This document shows, in pieces, positions 43,919 through 56,048 of a stretch of DNA of 64,000 nucleotides (its first letter is position 1; every line of letters begins with the position of its first letter). Origin of the DNA: Limnanthes douglasii subsp. nivea (taxonomy: Eukaryota > Streptophyta > Magnoliopsida > Brassicales > Limnanthaceae). The notes under the pieces were generated by a model. It ran no database searches. It was given only the letters and a program-made list of their open reading frames with translations, and was not told the DNA's origin. Both the position numbers and the translations under genes were made by a program. The DNA is taken from assembly GCA_036936605.1 (NCBI GenBank), contig JAUPFV010000003.1, forward strand, positions 152,862,997 to 152,926,996. The letters run 5' to 3'.

Positions 43919-44750
43919 TGTGCTCAACGCATGCATGTTGTGGAGACAAGTTAAACATTCATTGCCCAATCTAAGGTTTTCTACATGTGTTGTCCAACAT
44001 TGTTTCTTACTGCTACATATTTAATTAATATACTTCATATATTTTCCTATGTGACCTTTCTTTTTATGAGAAATGATATAACTCTAAACCTAACTACTCT
44101 TTCATAAGGATACTTATTTGTGCATGTTTTGCATGCATTAGAAATTTCAATTCACTCCATAAAGTAAATATTCTTAAGGTATAATGATACCCACGCCTTA
44201 ACTCAACTAGTATCACGACTTAACTCAACTAGTAGGATTCATGTGTCAATGAATTGAGTTTTGAATTAATTATAGCTTTTTGGGCTACAAGATTTATAAA
44301 CAAAAAGTGTTACATGTCTAAAAATGTTTAATCTTGACTACTTGGGTTACATTATATTGGAGATCATGGTGTTCCCAAGATATCCATTGGAGAGGTCAAG
44401 AAAGAAGAAGAGGAGCTGGTCGAAGACAACCCTAAACTCAGCTCCTCACTTAGTGTCTAACTCTAAACGGTGTTGTTGTGTGTGTTTTGGTATTGGATCG
44501 GTCAGCACTCAAGGCTTGGTCTAGAAGGTGTTAGAAGACTATCCATGACCCATTTAGAGCAAGTCACTAATACTTGGCTTTATTATATCAGTGTAACCAA
44601 ACAAATGTAACTGAATATTATCTTTGTAACCAAACAAAGTCTATAAATCACTAACAACCTCATATGGGAATATTCCCAAGGTTGTTAGTGTTTGTGCTTG
44701 TATATAAGCAGCAGAATTTTATGGTGCTCTTTCAGGAATCAAAAAAAGAT
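43919..44750 (+). mobile_element. Copia LTR, 3'-truncated, possibly the 3' LTR of H
   Basis: This is about 98% identical by eye to the 5' LTR of element G (56049-56930). Differences include a 16-bp tandem duplication (TATGTGACCTTTCTTT) present only in the G copy. It ends at about 44750, where copy A' begins. The small open frame within it at 44324-44524 also exists in the G LTR and is only LTR sequence. Confidence 0.88.
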
Positions 44751-44762
44751 CCATGGGATAAT

Positions 44763-45400
44763 ATTCACTAATTCCATGGGATCGATTCCGATGAATTTTA
44801 ATTCCTAACACAAATTATGCATCACCAAGATCTTTCATATCAAATTTGTTCGAAAGAAATTTCTTGGTCGTATGTAAAAATTCCTTATCGTTTGTGGCCA
44901 ATAATATGTCATCAACATACAACACTAGAGATATGAATTTACTCCCACTGAACTTTTGATACACACAATCCTCCACTGAATTTAGCTCAAAACTAAATTA
45001 GATAATAACTTCAAGGAATTTGTGATAACACCGTCGAGACGCTTGCTTGAGACCACAAATAGATTTATTTAGTTTGCATACCATCGACTTTGGATCACCA
45101 GAGATAAAGTTTTCATCTTGCAACATATAGATCGTTTCCTCAATGTCTCCGTTAAGAAAATCAGTCTTTACATCCATTTGATAGAGCTCAAGGTCGAAGT
45201 GTGCAACTAATCCCATGATTGTCTGAAAAGAATCCTTCAATGAAACTGGAGAGAAAGTTTCTTTAAAGTCAATCCTTTCACGTTGAGTAAAACCCATAGC
45301 TACAAGTCGAGCTTTATGCCTCTCCACATTACCCTTAGAATCCCGTTTGGTTTTAAAAATCCATTTCCCACTAGTCGGCTTCTTTTCTTCAGGTAATGGA
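44763..45400 (-). pseudogene. Copy A' reverse transcriptase, truncated
   Basis: Minus 45327-44998 gives ERHKARLVAMGFTQRERIDF, QMDVKTDFLNGDIEETIYM and SICGLKQASRRCYHKF, preceded by a GKWIFKTKRDSKG block that copy A has lost. LYVDDILLA follows near 44915. The in-frame TAA shared with A comes at 44817-44815. The conserved tryptophan-tyrosine before HKF has become CYHKF. The sequence stops about 50 bp later; the RT end and RNase H are absent. Confidence 0.88.
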
Positions 45401-45404
45401 ATAA

Positions 45405-46800
45405 GATCTCATACTGCATTATCTTGCATTGATTTAAACTTTTCGTTCATTTCCTTAATCCACAAGTGAGAATCATAACTTTTTATGGATTCACGAACAC
45501 TTAAAGGATCGTTTTCGGTTGAATCATCAGATTCTTCATCTTCTTGAAGATACACTATATAGTCTGAAGATATAGTGTTCTTTCTTTCTCTAATAGATCT
45601 ACGCAAAGACATAATTTCTTCATTTTTTACTTGAACTTCTTGAGGAGGTCAAGTTTGTTCTTCTTGAACAACTTCATTTTTTTAAATTTGGACAATATCC
45701 ATATGAGGAAGATTAACATCATCTTGAGTGTCTATTTGTTCTAATGAATTTGAAGTGATAATTGGTCTCCTAAATACCATATCATCATCTGATACCAAAG
45801 TATAATTGTTTGAACTTTCATGAATATCTACCGATTCTTTCTTAAAAATGAATGTTTGTTACTAAATTCCTCCTCCCAAACTCTATATCCTCAAAGAATT
45901 TCGTTGTACCAGTCTCAAATATATTATTTGTGGAAGGATCATAAAACTTAAAACCCTTATTGTTCTTGGGATATCCGATGAAATAACTACTAACCGTTTT
46001 GGAGTCTAATTTCTTTTCATTCGGCCTATAAGGTTTCGCTTCAGCTGGACATCCCAAAACATATAAATGTTTCAAATTAGATTTACACCCAGTCCAAAGT
46101 TCATACGGTGTCTTAGTAGTTGCTTTCGTCAGAACTCTATTAAGTAGGTAGGTCTCATATTTTATTGCTTCTCCCCAGAGTGATATAGGTAATGTTGAAT
46201 GACTAATCATACTTCTTACCATATCCGTCAATGTACGGTTTCGTCTTTCAAATACTTCATTCATGCTTGGAAACCCGACATCATGTACTGAGGGACTATC
46301 ACACACTCTTCTAGGAACTTTGCAAGCGGTCAATGACGTTTTTCACCTTAACCATCATATCTCCCGTAGTATTCACCAACACGGTCCAATCTGATGCACT
46401 TAATGTCTTTACCAAGTTGTTTTTCAACTTCGGTTTTAAAGACTCTGAACTTTTCAATGGCCTCTGTTTTTTCGTGAATAAGATATAGATATCCATATCT
46501 TGAAAATTAGTCAATGAAAGATACAAAATATTGTTGGCCGTTCCATGATGTTGTACAGAACGGGCCGCAGATGTTTGTATGTATCAAATCCAAGACCCAT
46601 TTCGCTATCTATGCATCTAATCGGTTCACTTTGGTTTGTATTCCTTTTATACATTCCACGGAAACGTTAAAGTCCAAAAAATCCAGTTCACTTAATAAAA
46701 CTTCTGAAACAAGATTTTCAATTCCATTTCTAGAAATGTGACCTAATCGCTTGTGCCAAATCTTTGCTGAATTTTCCAATATACAATTTTGTTTTCCGGA
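45405..46800 (-). pseudogene. Copy A' integrase and linker
   Basis: Minus 46809-46609 shows the intact zinc-binding start (IWHKRLGHISRNGIENLVSE ... CIKGIQTKV). Minus 46526-46311 covers the core start with frameshifts. Minus 46333-45842 gives [40 protein letters not shown] and [16 protein letters not shown]. Minus 45612-45409 is the linker RRSIRERKNTISSDYIVYLQ. Compared with copy A, it keeps the HHCC start more cleanly and lacks nothing obvious, but has the same core frameshift. Confidence 0.87.
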
Positions 46801-48091
46801 TACATACATTAATTATATCTTTGTGATCCTTTATCATATCCAATAAATACAAGTTATCATTTTCTATTAACTTTGCAGAACCAACAACACTACCATGTAA
46901 ATAAAGACATAAACTTTCATTTCCAAATAAACAAGAATAACTTAATTTCTCTAAAAATGGAAATAAAATTAGGTTCCTTCTAAAAGAAGGTGCATAGAAT
47001 ACGTCTTTTAAATAAAAAAAGTGTCCACTAGTAAGAAACAAACGAAAATCACAAATAGAATGAACTAAACACGAACTGCCATCAACTGTATAGATGGATG
47101 TTTCACCATCGCTCAGGCTTCGGTTTCTTATCATACCCTGCAAAGAAATTCAAACATGAGTTGTTGCTGTTGTATCAACCCACAAAGTATTTCTCGGCAC
47201 TGAAACTAAATGGATCTGAGAACACACCGTAGAAGTGAAAATACTTTTAGCTTTCATCATAGCCCTCCATTTTTCACATTCTTTCTTAAACTGCCCCGGT
47301 TTCATACAGTGGAAGCAACTCCCTTTACCAGACGTACACTTATGCTTCTTTTGTCCCGAACCAGATGCATGTGCATCTGAACCTTCATACTTTCAATTGA
47401 TTCCTATATCCACCTGAGCTTTCACCATTTTCACTTCGGGATGTTCTTGCTTCATCTTTTCCTCCTCTTGCGCTGCCTGAGAGATGAGTTTGTTGAGAGT
47501 CCATTTCTCGCGCTGACAATTATAAGAAGTTTCGAAGTTCTTATCCTGAGGAGGGAAAAATTGAAAAGAAAAGCTTACCATACCATCTTCCAGAAGGTCA
47601 ATCTTAAGTGCTTTCAATTTGGAAGCGGTGTTTGACATTTCCAAGATGTGCTCCCGAACAGTACATTTCCAAAGATATTTCATATAGGCTAGCTTAATAA
47701 ACAACATCTTAATCTCTACTTTATCATTCTTGGAAAAACATTTCTCTACCTCTTCGAGAAACATTTTCACATTGGTGATCTCAGGTGGAACTGCACCTCG
47801 GAATGCTAATGAAATTTCTTGCTTCATGATCCCTAGACTTATTATGTTCGACTTTTCCCACGCCTCTGACTCTTTCTTCTTCGTAGGAGAACTGCCATCA
47901 GTCAGAGGTTTAGGTTCATCGACCCTTAATGCTAAGCCGTAATCATGGCACATCAAGTGAAACAACATCTCTTCTTTCCACAGCTCAAATTTGCTCCCAT
48001 TAAGTATGGGTGCCTTTTTGCCATCTCGGTTATAAAGATATGAATTTGCTAACATAACAAACAACAAACAACAAATAGCCAAAACCATCAC
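46800..48091 (-). pseudogene. Copy A' gag and protease
   Basis: Minus 48091-47393 is a 232-codon gag frame, of which the real start is probably near LANSYLYNRDGKKAPILNGS. It contains WKEEMLFHLMCHDYGLALRV, LAFRGAVPPEITNVKMFLEE, VREHILEMSNTASKLKALKI and WTLNKLISQAAQEEEKMKQE (the gag polyprotein of UBN2 type). The zinc knuckle CFHCMKPGQFKKEC lacks its histidine as in A. The protease site reads VDTTATTHV followed by TGA, and minus 47143-46730 continues with LKDVFYAPSFRRNLIL. This gives the gag sequence that copy A has lost. Confidence 0.88.
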
Positions 48092-48606
48092 TTAACATAT
48101 AATCATTATTGTATTTAACAAATAAATATAGCATAATAAAACATACTCTTATAACATCAATAAGATACCTTTGGGCAAGCATATTAATTTGTATATGTAT
48201 GAGTTTGAGCATAATTAATGTTAATCTTACCAATTGACTTAATTAAGAAAATCTTCATTTGGGCCGATTTTCCTAGTTCAATTTTCTTAATGAACAATTC
48301 ACAAATAATTATCTCGTGTCTTAGACTAATTATGTCAAACATTAACCTTCCTTTGAGCCGATTAAAGTTTACATACTTGTCAAAACTCAAAAATAATTAA
48401 TTCACCAATAGAGATCACTTTGGCGATATAGTGGATCATTAATTATTTATATAAGTTTAGATAACTTAAAAAATGCTAATTATTTTGCAAAATACTATAC
48501 GACTACCTTACTTAATGTCCAAACTATTTCGTAGTCTAAGTATAAATTTAATCGAATTAAATTTACACCTTAAATTTATTATATTATAATATATATTTAA
48601 TTATAT

Positions 48607-48637
<31 letters not shown>

Positions 48638-48779
48638 ATTTGGATTTATATAAAATAATATTATGTATAATTAATGTTCAATAACTTTTAAATTATCTAA
48701 TTAATTAAATAGTGGGGTTTCTTTGAGCACGTCCTATCAGTAACTGCATCACACACTTTTATTTAATTAAAAGTGTAGT
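48092..48779 (-). other. AT-rich leader of copy A'
   Basis: Between the LTR part and gag, about 690 bp, mostly A/T with an (AT)n run at 48613-48637. No coding pattern. No clear tRNA-Met primer site is visible, so it may be lost. Confidence 0.55.
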
Positions 48780-49051
48780 TGGCGGTTATTTTCGCACGTC
48801 TTCATAATATTCTTTGATATTCAGATTCCGAACTTCTTGTAGATGCTTGAATCATTTGCTAGGTTATGATCTTCTAAGAGATGGCAACCAAAACCATTTG
48901 ATTGGTTTAGAAGGAAAAACCAATTTGTTTTTTTTAAAAGACACTTTTTTCTCTCAGTATTTTTATGTCGTGTCTTCCAAGAAATTAGAAACTCATTCTT
49001 ATATAGAACGATAGTGAGAAAAAGGTTCTTCTCTTTTAACTGTTTGTAACA
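48780..49051 (-). mobile_element. LTR part of copy A'
   Basis: On minus it runs from TGTTACAAACAGTTAAAAG through TTCTATATAAGAATGAG to TTTTGGTTGCCATCTCTTAG, matching 23710-24000 on plus. It is cut at 49051. Confidence 0.65.
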
Positions 49052-49565
49052 CAGTGTAGGAAGTAAAAACCGCGGGACTGATTTCGGAGTCCAACCAAAT
49101 ATTCACTATCAGAAGATGGGTTACAAAACTATTCTCTAGATAAAACTAGAGCATACGCCACAAGAAGTATGACAACTTCATACACAACCCCAATACACAA
49201 GATAATGAACCGAAATAAGAAAACTCACTGAAGTATCCCCAAAACGCAGTTAGAAGAAGATGCTCGAAAAACACACTTAGATGACTCCAAATCAAAAACC
49301 CTCTGGACAGATTGTAGAGGACAAGTAGACGAGCCTTCTCACCAAAATTGAAGCCGATCGGACAACCGGAGACAGTCCGATTGAAAGCACAAAGTTCCGC
49401 CTCAGATCACTTTTTTCTCTCAAAAACTGCGCTATAGAATATGATGCTCATTTCCGAAAGTCACTGTATAAATATATATTTATACATAAACCAAAATCCT
49501 ATGTGTTATCCAAATTGGGCTTAGCCCATATGATAATTGGACTCCCACATAGTAAGAGCCCAACA
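49052..49565 (-). repeat. 3' LTR of element F, truncated
   Basis: 514 of 648 bp remain. The last 134 bp (towards the element end) are missing where copy A' begins. Confidence 0.92.
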
Positions 49566-49581
49566 AATCTCCCCCTCACGA

Positions 49582-52500
49582 CTATGTGGGAGGATTCGCC
49601 ATCCCGGCGATCAATCTACAATGTTCAAGCTTTCCCCTAGGAAAAGCCTTTGTCATCATGTCAGACCCATTATCATCTGTATGAACTTTATCAACGTCTA
49701 TTAGTTTAGCATCAAGAATATCTCGAATCCAATGATATCTCAAATATGTTTCAACTTTGAGTGAAATGACGAATTCTTCACGAGATGAATAGCACTCTGA
49801 TTATCACATAACAGTACATACCCGTGTTGCTCAAATCCAAGTTCTTTCAAGAACTTCTTCATCCATAGTATCTCTTTACTCGCTTCTGTCACTGCAATGA
49901 ATTCAGCTTCTGTCGTTGAAAGGGCAACACACTTTTGTAGTCTCGATTTCCATGAAACAGCGCCACCACAAAAGTTAATCAATTATCCAGAAGTAGACTT
50001 GCGAGTATCGACATCTCCAGCCAAGTCTGAATCAGAATAAGCCAACAACTCAAGTTTATTCATCCCAAAACTGAGTTTCAAATTAGAGGTTTCTCGTAGA
50101 TACCTCATAATCCATTTCACGGCTTCCCAATGCTCTCTACCTGGGTTTGACAAAAATCTGCTCACAACACAAACACTATGAGCTAAGTCAGGACGAGTAC
50201 ATACCATGGCATACATGAGACTTCCAACTGCAGATGCATATGGAATACTATCCATGTCTCTCTTTTCTTCATTAGTTGAAGGACATTGTTTCTTGCTTAA
50301 CTTGAAGTGACCGGAAAGTGGTGAGCTAACCACTTTAGCTTTGTCCATATTAAACTTCTGAAGAATTTTCTCAATGTATTTTTCTTGTGATAAGAACAAC
50401 TTCTTCAAGTCTCTGTCTCTAGTAATTCGAATGCCGAGAATCTGCTTTGCTGGACCTAAATCTTTCATTGCGAAAGACTTACTTAACTGTTTCTTCAAAG
50501 AATCAATCCGCGAAGTATTCTTCCCAACAATAAGCATATCATCCACATAAAGTAAAAGAACGATAAAATCGGCATCAGAAAATTTCTTCACAAATACACA
50601 ATTATCAGAAGAAGTCTTCTTGTAATCCTACTCCCCCATAACTGACATGAACTTCTTATACCACTGTCTCGGAGCTTGCTTCAAACCATATAGACTCTTT
50701 TTCAGTCTGCATACATAATCTTCTTTTCCTTCAACCACAAAACCTTCAGGCTGTTTCATAAAAATCTCTTCTTCCAAGTCACCATGCAAGAATGCTGTTT
50801 TTACATCCATTTGCTCAATTCCCAAGTCTAGACTCGCTGCAATGCCTAAAACCACACGAATAGAAGACATTTTTACAACTGGAGAAAATATTTCATCAAA
50901 ATCAATACCTTTTTTTTCACCAAAGCCTTTGACTACCAATCTTGCTTTGTACCGAGGTTGCAGAGAACTATCATCTTGCTTCAACCTATACACCCACTTG
51001 TTACTCAAAGCTTTTCTCCCTTCAGGTATCTTCACTAACTCAAATGTATGATTCTCATAAAGTTATTGCATCTCTTCATTCATCGCTTCAATCCATTGAT
51101 TTTTACATACACCACTAATAACCTCATCATAACACTCAGGCTCACATGCATCGGTTAACAAAATATATTGATCAGAAGGATATCTAGTAGAGGGTTGTCT
51201 ATCTCTAGTAGATCTCTGCGTTTGAACTTCAAATTGTTCAATATCTTCTTCATTCACTTGTTCATCCACGAAATCATTATCATGATCACCAGTATCAAAA
51301 ATATGTGAACCTCTGGAAGCAAGTGAGTCACCATCCAAATTTTCTTCAACTTCTATAGGAGTATGTGCAACCGGAATATGCCCCAAATCTACCAAGTCAT
51401 TCTGAGACATAGGCACTGAATTTTGACTCTTATCAATATCATAAACTATCTGATCTTCCATAAATACGGCATCTCTGCTCCTAATAAGCTTCTTATTAAT
51501 TGGATCATGAAATCTATAGCCGAACTCATCAAGACCATAACCAATGAATACACACTGTCTTGTCTTCGAATTGAGTTTAGATCTCTCATCTTTAGGAATA
51601 TGTACATAAGCTTTGCACCCAAAGACACGCAAATGATCATAAGAAACATCTTTACCTGTCCAACCTCTATTTGGGATATCTCCATCTAAAGGTACAGAAG
51701 GACTAAGATTCAAGACAGGTACCACTGTATTCAAAGCTTCGCCCCAAAAGTATTTAGGGAGTTGTGATTGTGAAAGAAGACATCTTACCCTTTCAATTAA
51801 TGTTCGGTTTAGTCTCTCCGCTACGCCATTCAACTAAGGGGTCTTGGGAGGTGTCTTTTGATGCCGAATACCTTGCTGTCTACAATAGTCATCAAACGGA
51901 CCAATGTATTCTCCCTCATTATCACTTCTAACACACTTCAATTGTTTCCCACTCTGTCTCTCAACTGAAGCTTGAAACTTCTTAAAGACATCTAACACTT
52001 GATCTTTTGTTTTCAAAGTGTAAGCCCAAACTTTCCTGGAATGATCATCAACAAAAGTAACAAAGTACAAACAACCACTAAGTGTTCTCGTTTTGAAAGG
52101 ACCACAAACATCAGTATGTACCAAGTCAAGCAAACTTGGTTTTCTTGAAGGAGCCGAGCTCTTGAAAGATACTCTATTATGCTTTCCAGCCAAACAATGT
52201 ACGCATTTCTTTAAATGAGCTTTGTGTATCCCACGAATGTATTGTTTCTTCCTCAGAATATCTAATCCTTTTTCGCTAATGTTACTAAGTCTTTTATGCC
52301 ACAAATCAACCATTGATTCATCATTAACAGCATTGATTTTCTCAGCAGACACCCTTGCAGACATGATGTAGATGGCTGAATATTTTTGTCCTCTTGCCAC
52401 AACCAACGAGCCCTTAGTAAGTTTCCACTGCCCATTCGCAAAAATACTGCAATAACCTTCATCATCTAGCTTCCCTGTAGAGATCAAATTCAATCGAAGA

Positions 52501-53605
52501 TCGGGTATATGTTTAACACCCTTCAAAATCAATCTTGCACCCATGCTTGTTTCTAGATGAACATCACCAATACCAACCACTTTAGACAAATCATTATTTC
52601 CCATCTTTGCAGAACCAAAGTCACCAGAGGTGTAAGATGAGAAATATTCTCTACGAGAAATGGCATTAATTGTAGCACCACTATCAACTACCCAACCATT
52701 TTCATCAGACACAGAATTCACAACAGCATCATCAATAACAACGAAGTAGCTCTCTGAAACTGCAGCAACATGTTTCTCGTCACCACTTTCATCATAATTT
52801 CTCTCCTTGTTCTTTTCTTCTTTACCATTGTTAGATTTCCCAAAATTATTCTTCTTTCTCAACTTAGGACAAAATTTCTTAGTGTGCCCGATCTCATGAC
52901 AGTAGTAGCACTCCCAATCTGCAAATTTATTAGACTTGTCCCGACTCTTGCTTATACTTTTACCTCTAGTTTTCCAACCGCGATTTTCATTTCTACCACG
53001 TTTCTCAACGATTAGAGTTTCTGAATGTGAAGAGAAGCGAACTGTTTTTCTTCTCATATCTTCATTCAACATACTAATTTTAGCTAATGCCATTGAGATA
53101 TTGCCTTCAGGAGCTGAATTAGAAAGAGACATTCTGAAAGTATCCCATGGGTCTGGCAGCGAACCAAGCAACCATAACGCCAAAACCTCGTCATCAAATT
53201 TGATACCCATAGCAGCCAACTGATTAATCAATCCTTGAAAGGTATTCAAGTGATCTGTAAGAGGTGATCCATCTTGATACCTCAAATACATCAACTGTTT
53301 GAATAAAAGTAACTTACAATTTCCTGTCTTCCGAGCATATAACTCCTCAAGTTTACTCCACAATTTACTTGCATCTGTTTCGTCTACAACATGATTCAAC
53401 ACATTATCATCAACCCATTGCCGAATAAAGCCACAAACCTGTCGATGAATAATTATCCATTCTGCATCAGACTTATCTTTAGGTTTTCATCACCGAACAC
53501 TGGTAAATGAAAACTTTTAACATAAAGAACATCTTCCCTCTTCGATTTCCATATATGATAATTTGAACCATTCATCGTCACCATTCTGCTTGTATTCACC
53601 TCCAT
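49582..53605 (-). pseudogene. Element F gag-pol polyprotein with nonsense codons
   Basis: Start ATG at 53605 ([20 protein letters not shown]). A frameshift follows near 53480, then from 53402 a single frame runs to 49740 with in-frame stops at 51836-51834 (in TP-stop-LNGVAER), 51065-51063, 50630-50628 and 49985-49983. A ~4-bp loss at about 49740 (KHI-stop) precedes the RNase H tail, which ends at TAG 49584-49582. Domains in order: gag; zinc knuckle CYYCHEIGHTKKFC (intact); protease WVVDSGATINAIS (intact site); integrase WHKRLSNIS (second His lost) ... CVHC, LVHTDVCGPF, VRSDNEGEY, NGVAERLNRTL; RT with MDVKTAFLHGDLEEEIFMKQ, SLYGLKQAPRQWYKKF and LLYVDDMLIV; RNase H with YSDSDLAG, TTEAEFIAVTEASK and LCDNQSAIHL. 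Confidence 0.93.
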
Positions 53606-53635
53606 ATTTGATACAAGACAAGTACACAACCTCTC

Positions 53636-53647
53636 GCTCTGATACCA
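53636..53647 (-). promoter_or_regulatory. Primer binding site of element F
   Basis: On minus TGGTATCAGAGC, complementary to initiator tRNA-Met, three bases after the 5' LTR end. Confidence 0.92.
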
Positions 53648-53650
53648 CTT

Positions 53651-54298
53651 TGACAAGAAATAGAAGCACAAACGAAATCTTCCTTCTTGTATCAAGTATG
53701 ATAGAGATAACGATCCCAAAAATATCAAGTCTAAATAAAATAAACGCATACAACACAGAACACTTTTTACGTGGAAAACCTTCCCAGTGTAGGAAGTAAA
53801 AACCACGGGATTGATTTCGGAGTCCAACCAAATATTCACTATCAGAAGATGGGTTACAAAACTATTCTCTAGATAAAACTAGAGCATACGCCACAAGAAG
53901 TATGAAAACTTCATACACAACCCCAATACACAAGATAATGAACCGAAATAAGAAAACTCACTGAAGTATCCCTAAAACGCAGTTAGAAGAAGATGCTCGA
54001 AAAACACACTTAGATGACTCCAAATCAAAAACCCTCTGGACAGATTATAGAGGACACGTAGACGAGCCTTCTCACCAAAATTGAAGCCGATCCGACAACC
54101 GGAGACAGTCCGATTGAAAGCAAAAAGTTCCGCCTCCGATCACCTTTTTCTCCCAAAAACTGCGCTATAGAATATGATGCTCATTTCCGAAAGTCACTGT
54201 ATAAATATATATTTATACATAAACCAAAATCCTATGTGTTATCCAAATTGGGCTTAGCCCATATGATAATTTGACTCCCACATAGTAAGAGCCCAACA
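53651..54298 (-). repeat. 5' LTR of element F
   Basis: Complete 648-bp LTR on the minus strand, with a TATAAATATATA-type TATA region (about 54205-54220). Beyond it at 54299 a TA repeat follows. Confidence 0.92.
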
Positions 54299-54450
54299 GT
54301 ATATATATATATATATAACAAGACGTATTATTTGGTTTAAGATAGATTCATATATAAATGGTATAGATCACCATTGTACCTGATCAGGATAATTAAGTAT
54401 ATATCCAATTTCATAACTTTGCTTGCATAAAATAAGCGTAAAGTCCAGCG
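54299..54450. other. Short spacer with (TA)n
   Basis: A TA run at 54300-54317, then unassigned AT-rich sequence between F and the LTR of D. Confidence 0.6.
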
Positions 54451-55044
54451 TGTAAGATGTAGTGTAGTCTTAAAACACCACCAGAGGAGCAAAGTTCTCT
54501 GAGAAGCGATTAAAGAGAACTGTTCTTATAACATCCTCGGTAGTGTCGGGTAGAAGACGAAGGCTAAGAGAGTATCGAAGGATAGATAATTTTTGTCTTT
54601 TATTCTTTCTGTTTCTTATAATTTCAAGAGCCTACAGCACTACCATCTACATATATAGGTAGTGGGTACATGCTGTGAGGGAATGTTTTACTGTTACAGT
54701 GGTTTGAATGTAAATAAGGCACACATAGTTACATTTTGAATTTTGTACAAGAGAGTGTGACAAGTCCAAAGGACCAGCACAATATTTTAACGTGTAATGA
54801 GTCTAATGTAAGTCACAGACTTTGGGTCTTGGGCCTTGTCGAATGCTTGACCCGAAACACCTTAGGGAGAGTTCCATACGACTTCCCAACTTTCAGTTTC
54901 AAGATGAAGAAGAGGAAGTCAGTTGGTTGTACTTCGAAACCCTAGTTGACTTCTCTTCTTTCCCTGGTCTCACTCAGCTGCCGGTGAGAGTGACTCTTAT
55001 TACCGGTGAGTCCCTTAAGACCAGAGTGAAGATTACTCTTGACA
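54451..55044 (-). mobile_element. 3' LTR of copia copy D
   Basis: It starts on minus at 55044 with TGTCAAGAGTAATC after the purine tract CGGGGGA. It matches the 5' LTR of C over 54585-55044. The far end at 54451 is inferred from a terminal TTACA and could be off by tens of bases. Confidence 0.78.
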
Positions 55045-56048
55045 TCCCCCGCAAACGAAGGGGCGAATTTGTGAGGTCGAGTTTTTCACGAATGAAGAGG
55101 AAGCGTGCATGGGTGAGGGGTTTGGTCAGGCAATCGGCTATCTGTTCTTGAGACAAGACATTCTGAATTTGAAGGTCACCCTGAAGAACATGATCCCGAA
55201 TGAAATGCACATAAAATTCAATGTGTTTCGTTCGTGCATGGAAGACAGGATTAGAGGCTAACGAGCTAGCACAGAGATTATCGCACGAGATGACCGACGG
55301 TGGTGCAGCATGAAGCTTGATCTCTGAAAGAACTGAGCGCAACGAGATTAACTCTGAGGACAAGTTAGCAAGCGCAAGATATTCGGATTCTATTGACGAA
55401 CGAGCCACCACATTATGTTTCTTGGAGGACCAGGAGATTAAGGAGTCACCAAGATAGACGCAGTAAGCACCAACACTGCGCCTATCATCTGGGATGAACC
55501 CAGTCGGCATCGGCGACGCCATGCAGCTGAAGATGACCACAGGGTCTGATTTGAAGTCTAAGCCACCTAGAGCCACATAAGTACCGTAAAACTCGCTTTA
55601 GATATTGCCACTGAGTCGTGTGAGGACCCTGATGATATTGACTTAATTTATCCACCGCAAATGCAATATCAGGCCTTGTGTGTATGAGGTATTTGAGTGC
55701 TCCTAACAAGCTTCTGTATTGTGTAGGATCAGCAAGAGGCGTTCCAGAGGTGCTGGAGAGGTGGACACAAGCAACCATGGGTGTACGACATGGCTTGGAC
55801 ATGGACAAACCCTGGGCACCAAGTAAGTTGACAATATATTGATGTTGAGTTAAGTAGATACCAGTGGGGTCACGATAAGCCTCATTCCAAGAAAGAGGTG
55901 GAATGGCCCCATATCTTTTAGAGAGAACAATGCATTCAGCATATGGATGAATTGAGTCAGGCACTTGTTTACGTCCCTGTCACCAGAATGTCATTTACAT
56001 AGACCAATATGAGAACAATAGTGTCATGAGACACATAGTAAAACATCG
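55045..56048 (-). pseudogene. Copia copy D: RT (C-terminal half) and RNase H
   Basis: From the right: MFYYVSHDTIVLILVYVNDI (the RT active site, YVDD changed to YVND), then minus 55964-55485 with PTGIYLTQHQYIVNLLGAQG, LSMSKPCRTPM, YRSLLGALKYLIHTRPDIAF and HGVADADWVHPR. After a frame change minus 55576-54974 gives the RNase H: DRRSVGAYCVYLGDSLISWS, VARSSIESEYLALANLSSEL, ISCDN and RTKHIEFYVHFIRDHVLQGD, ending in RLRG at the LTR. Upstream pol is cut at 56048 by the LTR of G, inserted in the opposite orientation. Confidence 0.9.

Larger units (their letters stand above)
44763..49051 (-). mobile_element. Ty1/copia copy A', sister of A, RNase H lost
   Basis: The minus-strand order is LTR part (49051 to about 48780), AT-rich leader, gag, protease, integrase and RT, stopping at 44763 in the middle of RT. 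Where they overlap (25505-28243 and 44770-47540) A and A' look about 97% identical and share the TAA in RT (44817-44815), the frameshifted integrase around SASDWTVLVNTT, and the His-to-Gln zinc knuckle. Both borders are abrupt: the left joins the truncated LTR at 44750, the right joins the 3' LTR of F at 49052. Confidence 0.85.
49052..54298 (-). mobile_element. Ty1/copia element F (TNT1-like), nearly complete
   Basis: 5' LTR at 53651-54298 (648 bp on the minus strand, TGTTGGGCTC...TTGTCA), primer site at 53636-53647, polyprotein, polypurine tract AGGGGGAGAT (about 49567-49576), and a 3' LTR that starts at 49565 and is cut at 49052. Over the shared 514 bp the LTRs differ at about 12 positions (2.3%), with no length change. 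F is the oldest of the elements here that still have both LTRs, clearly older than E. The missing 3' LTR end prevents a test of target duplication. Confidence 0.93.

Noticed and set aside
44324..44524. Frame shared with 56489-56671
   Set aside because: Same explanation: homologous LTR sequence, not a gene.
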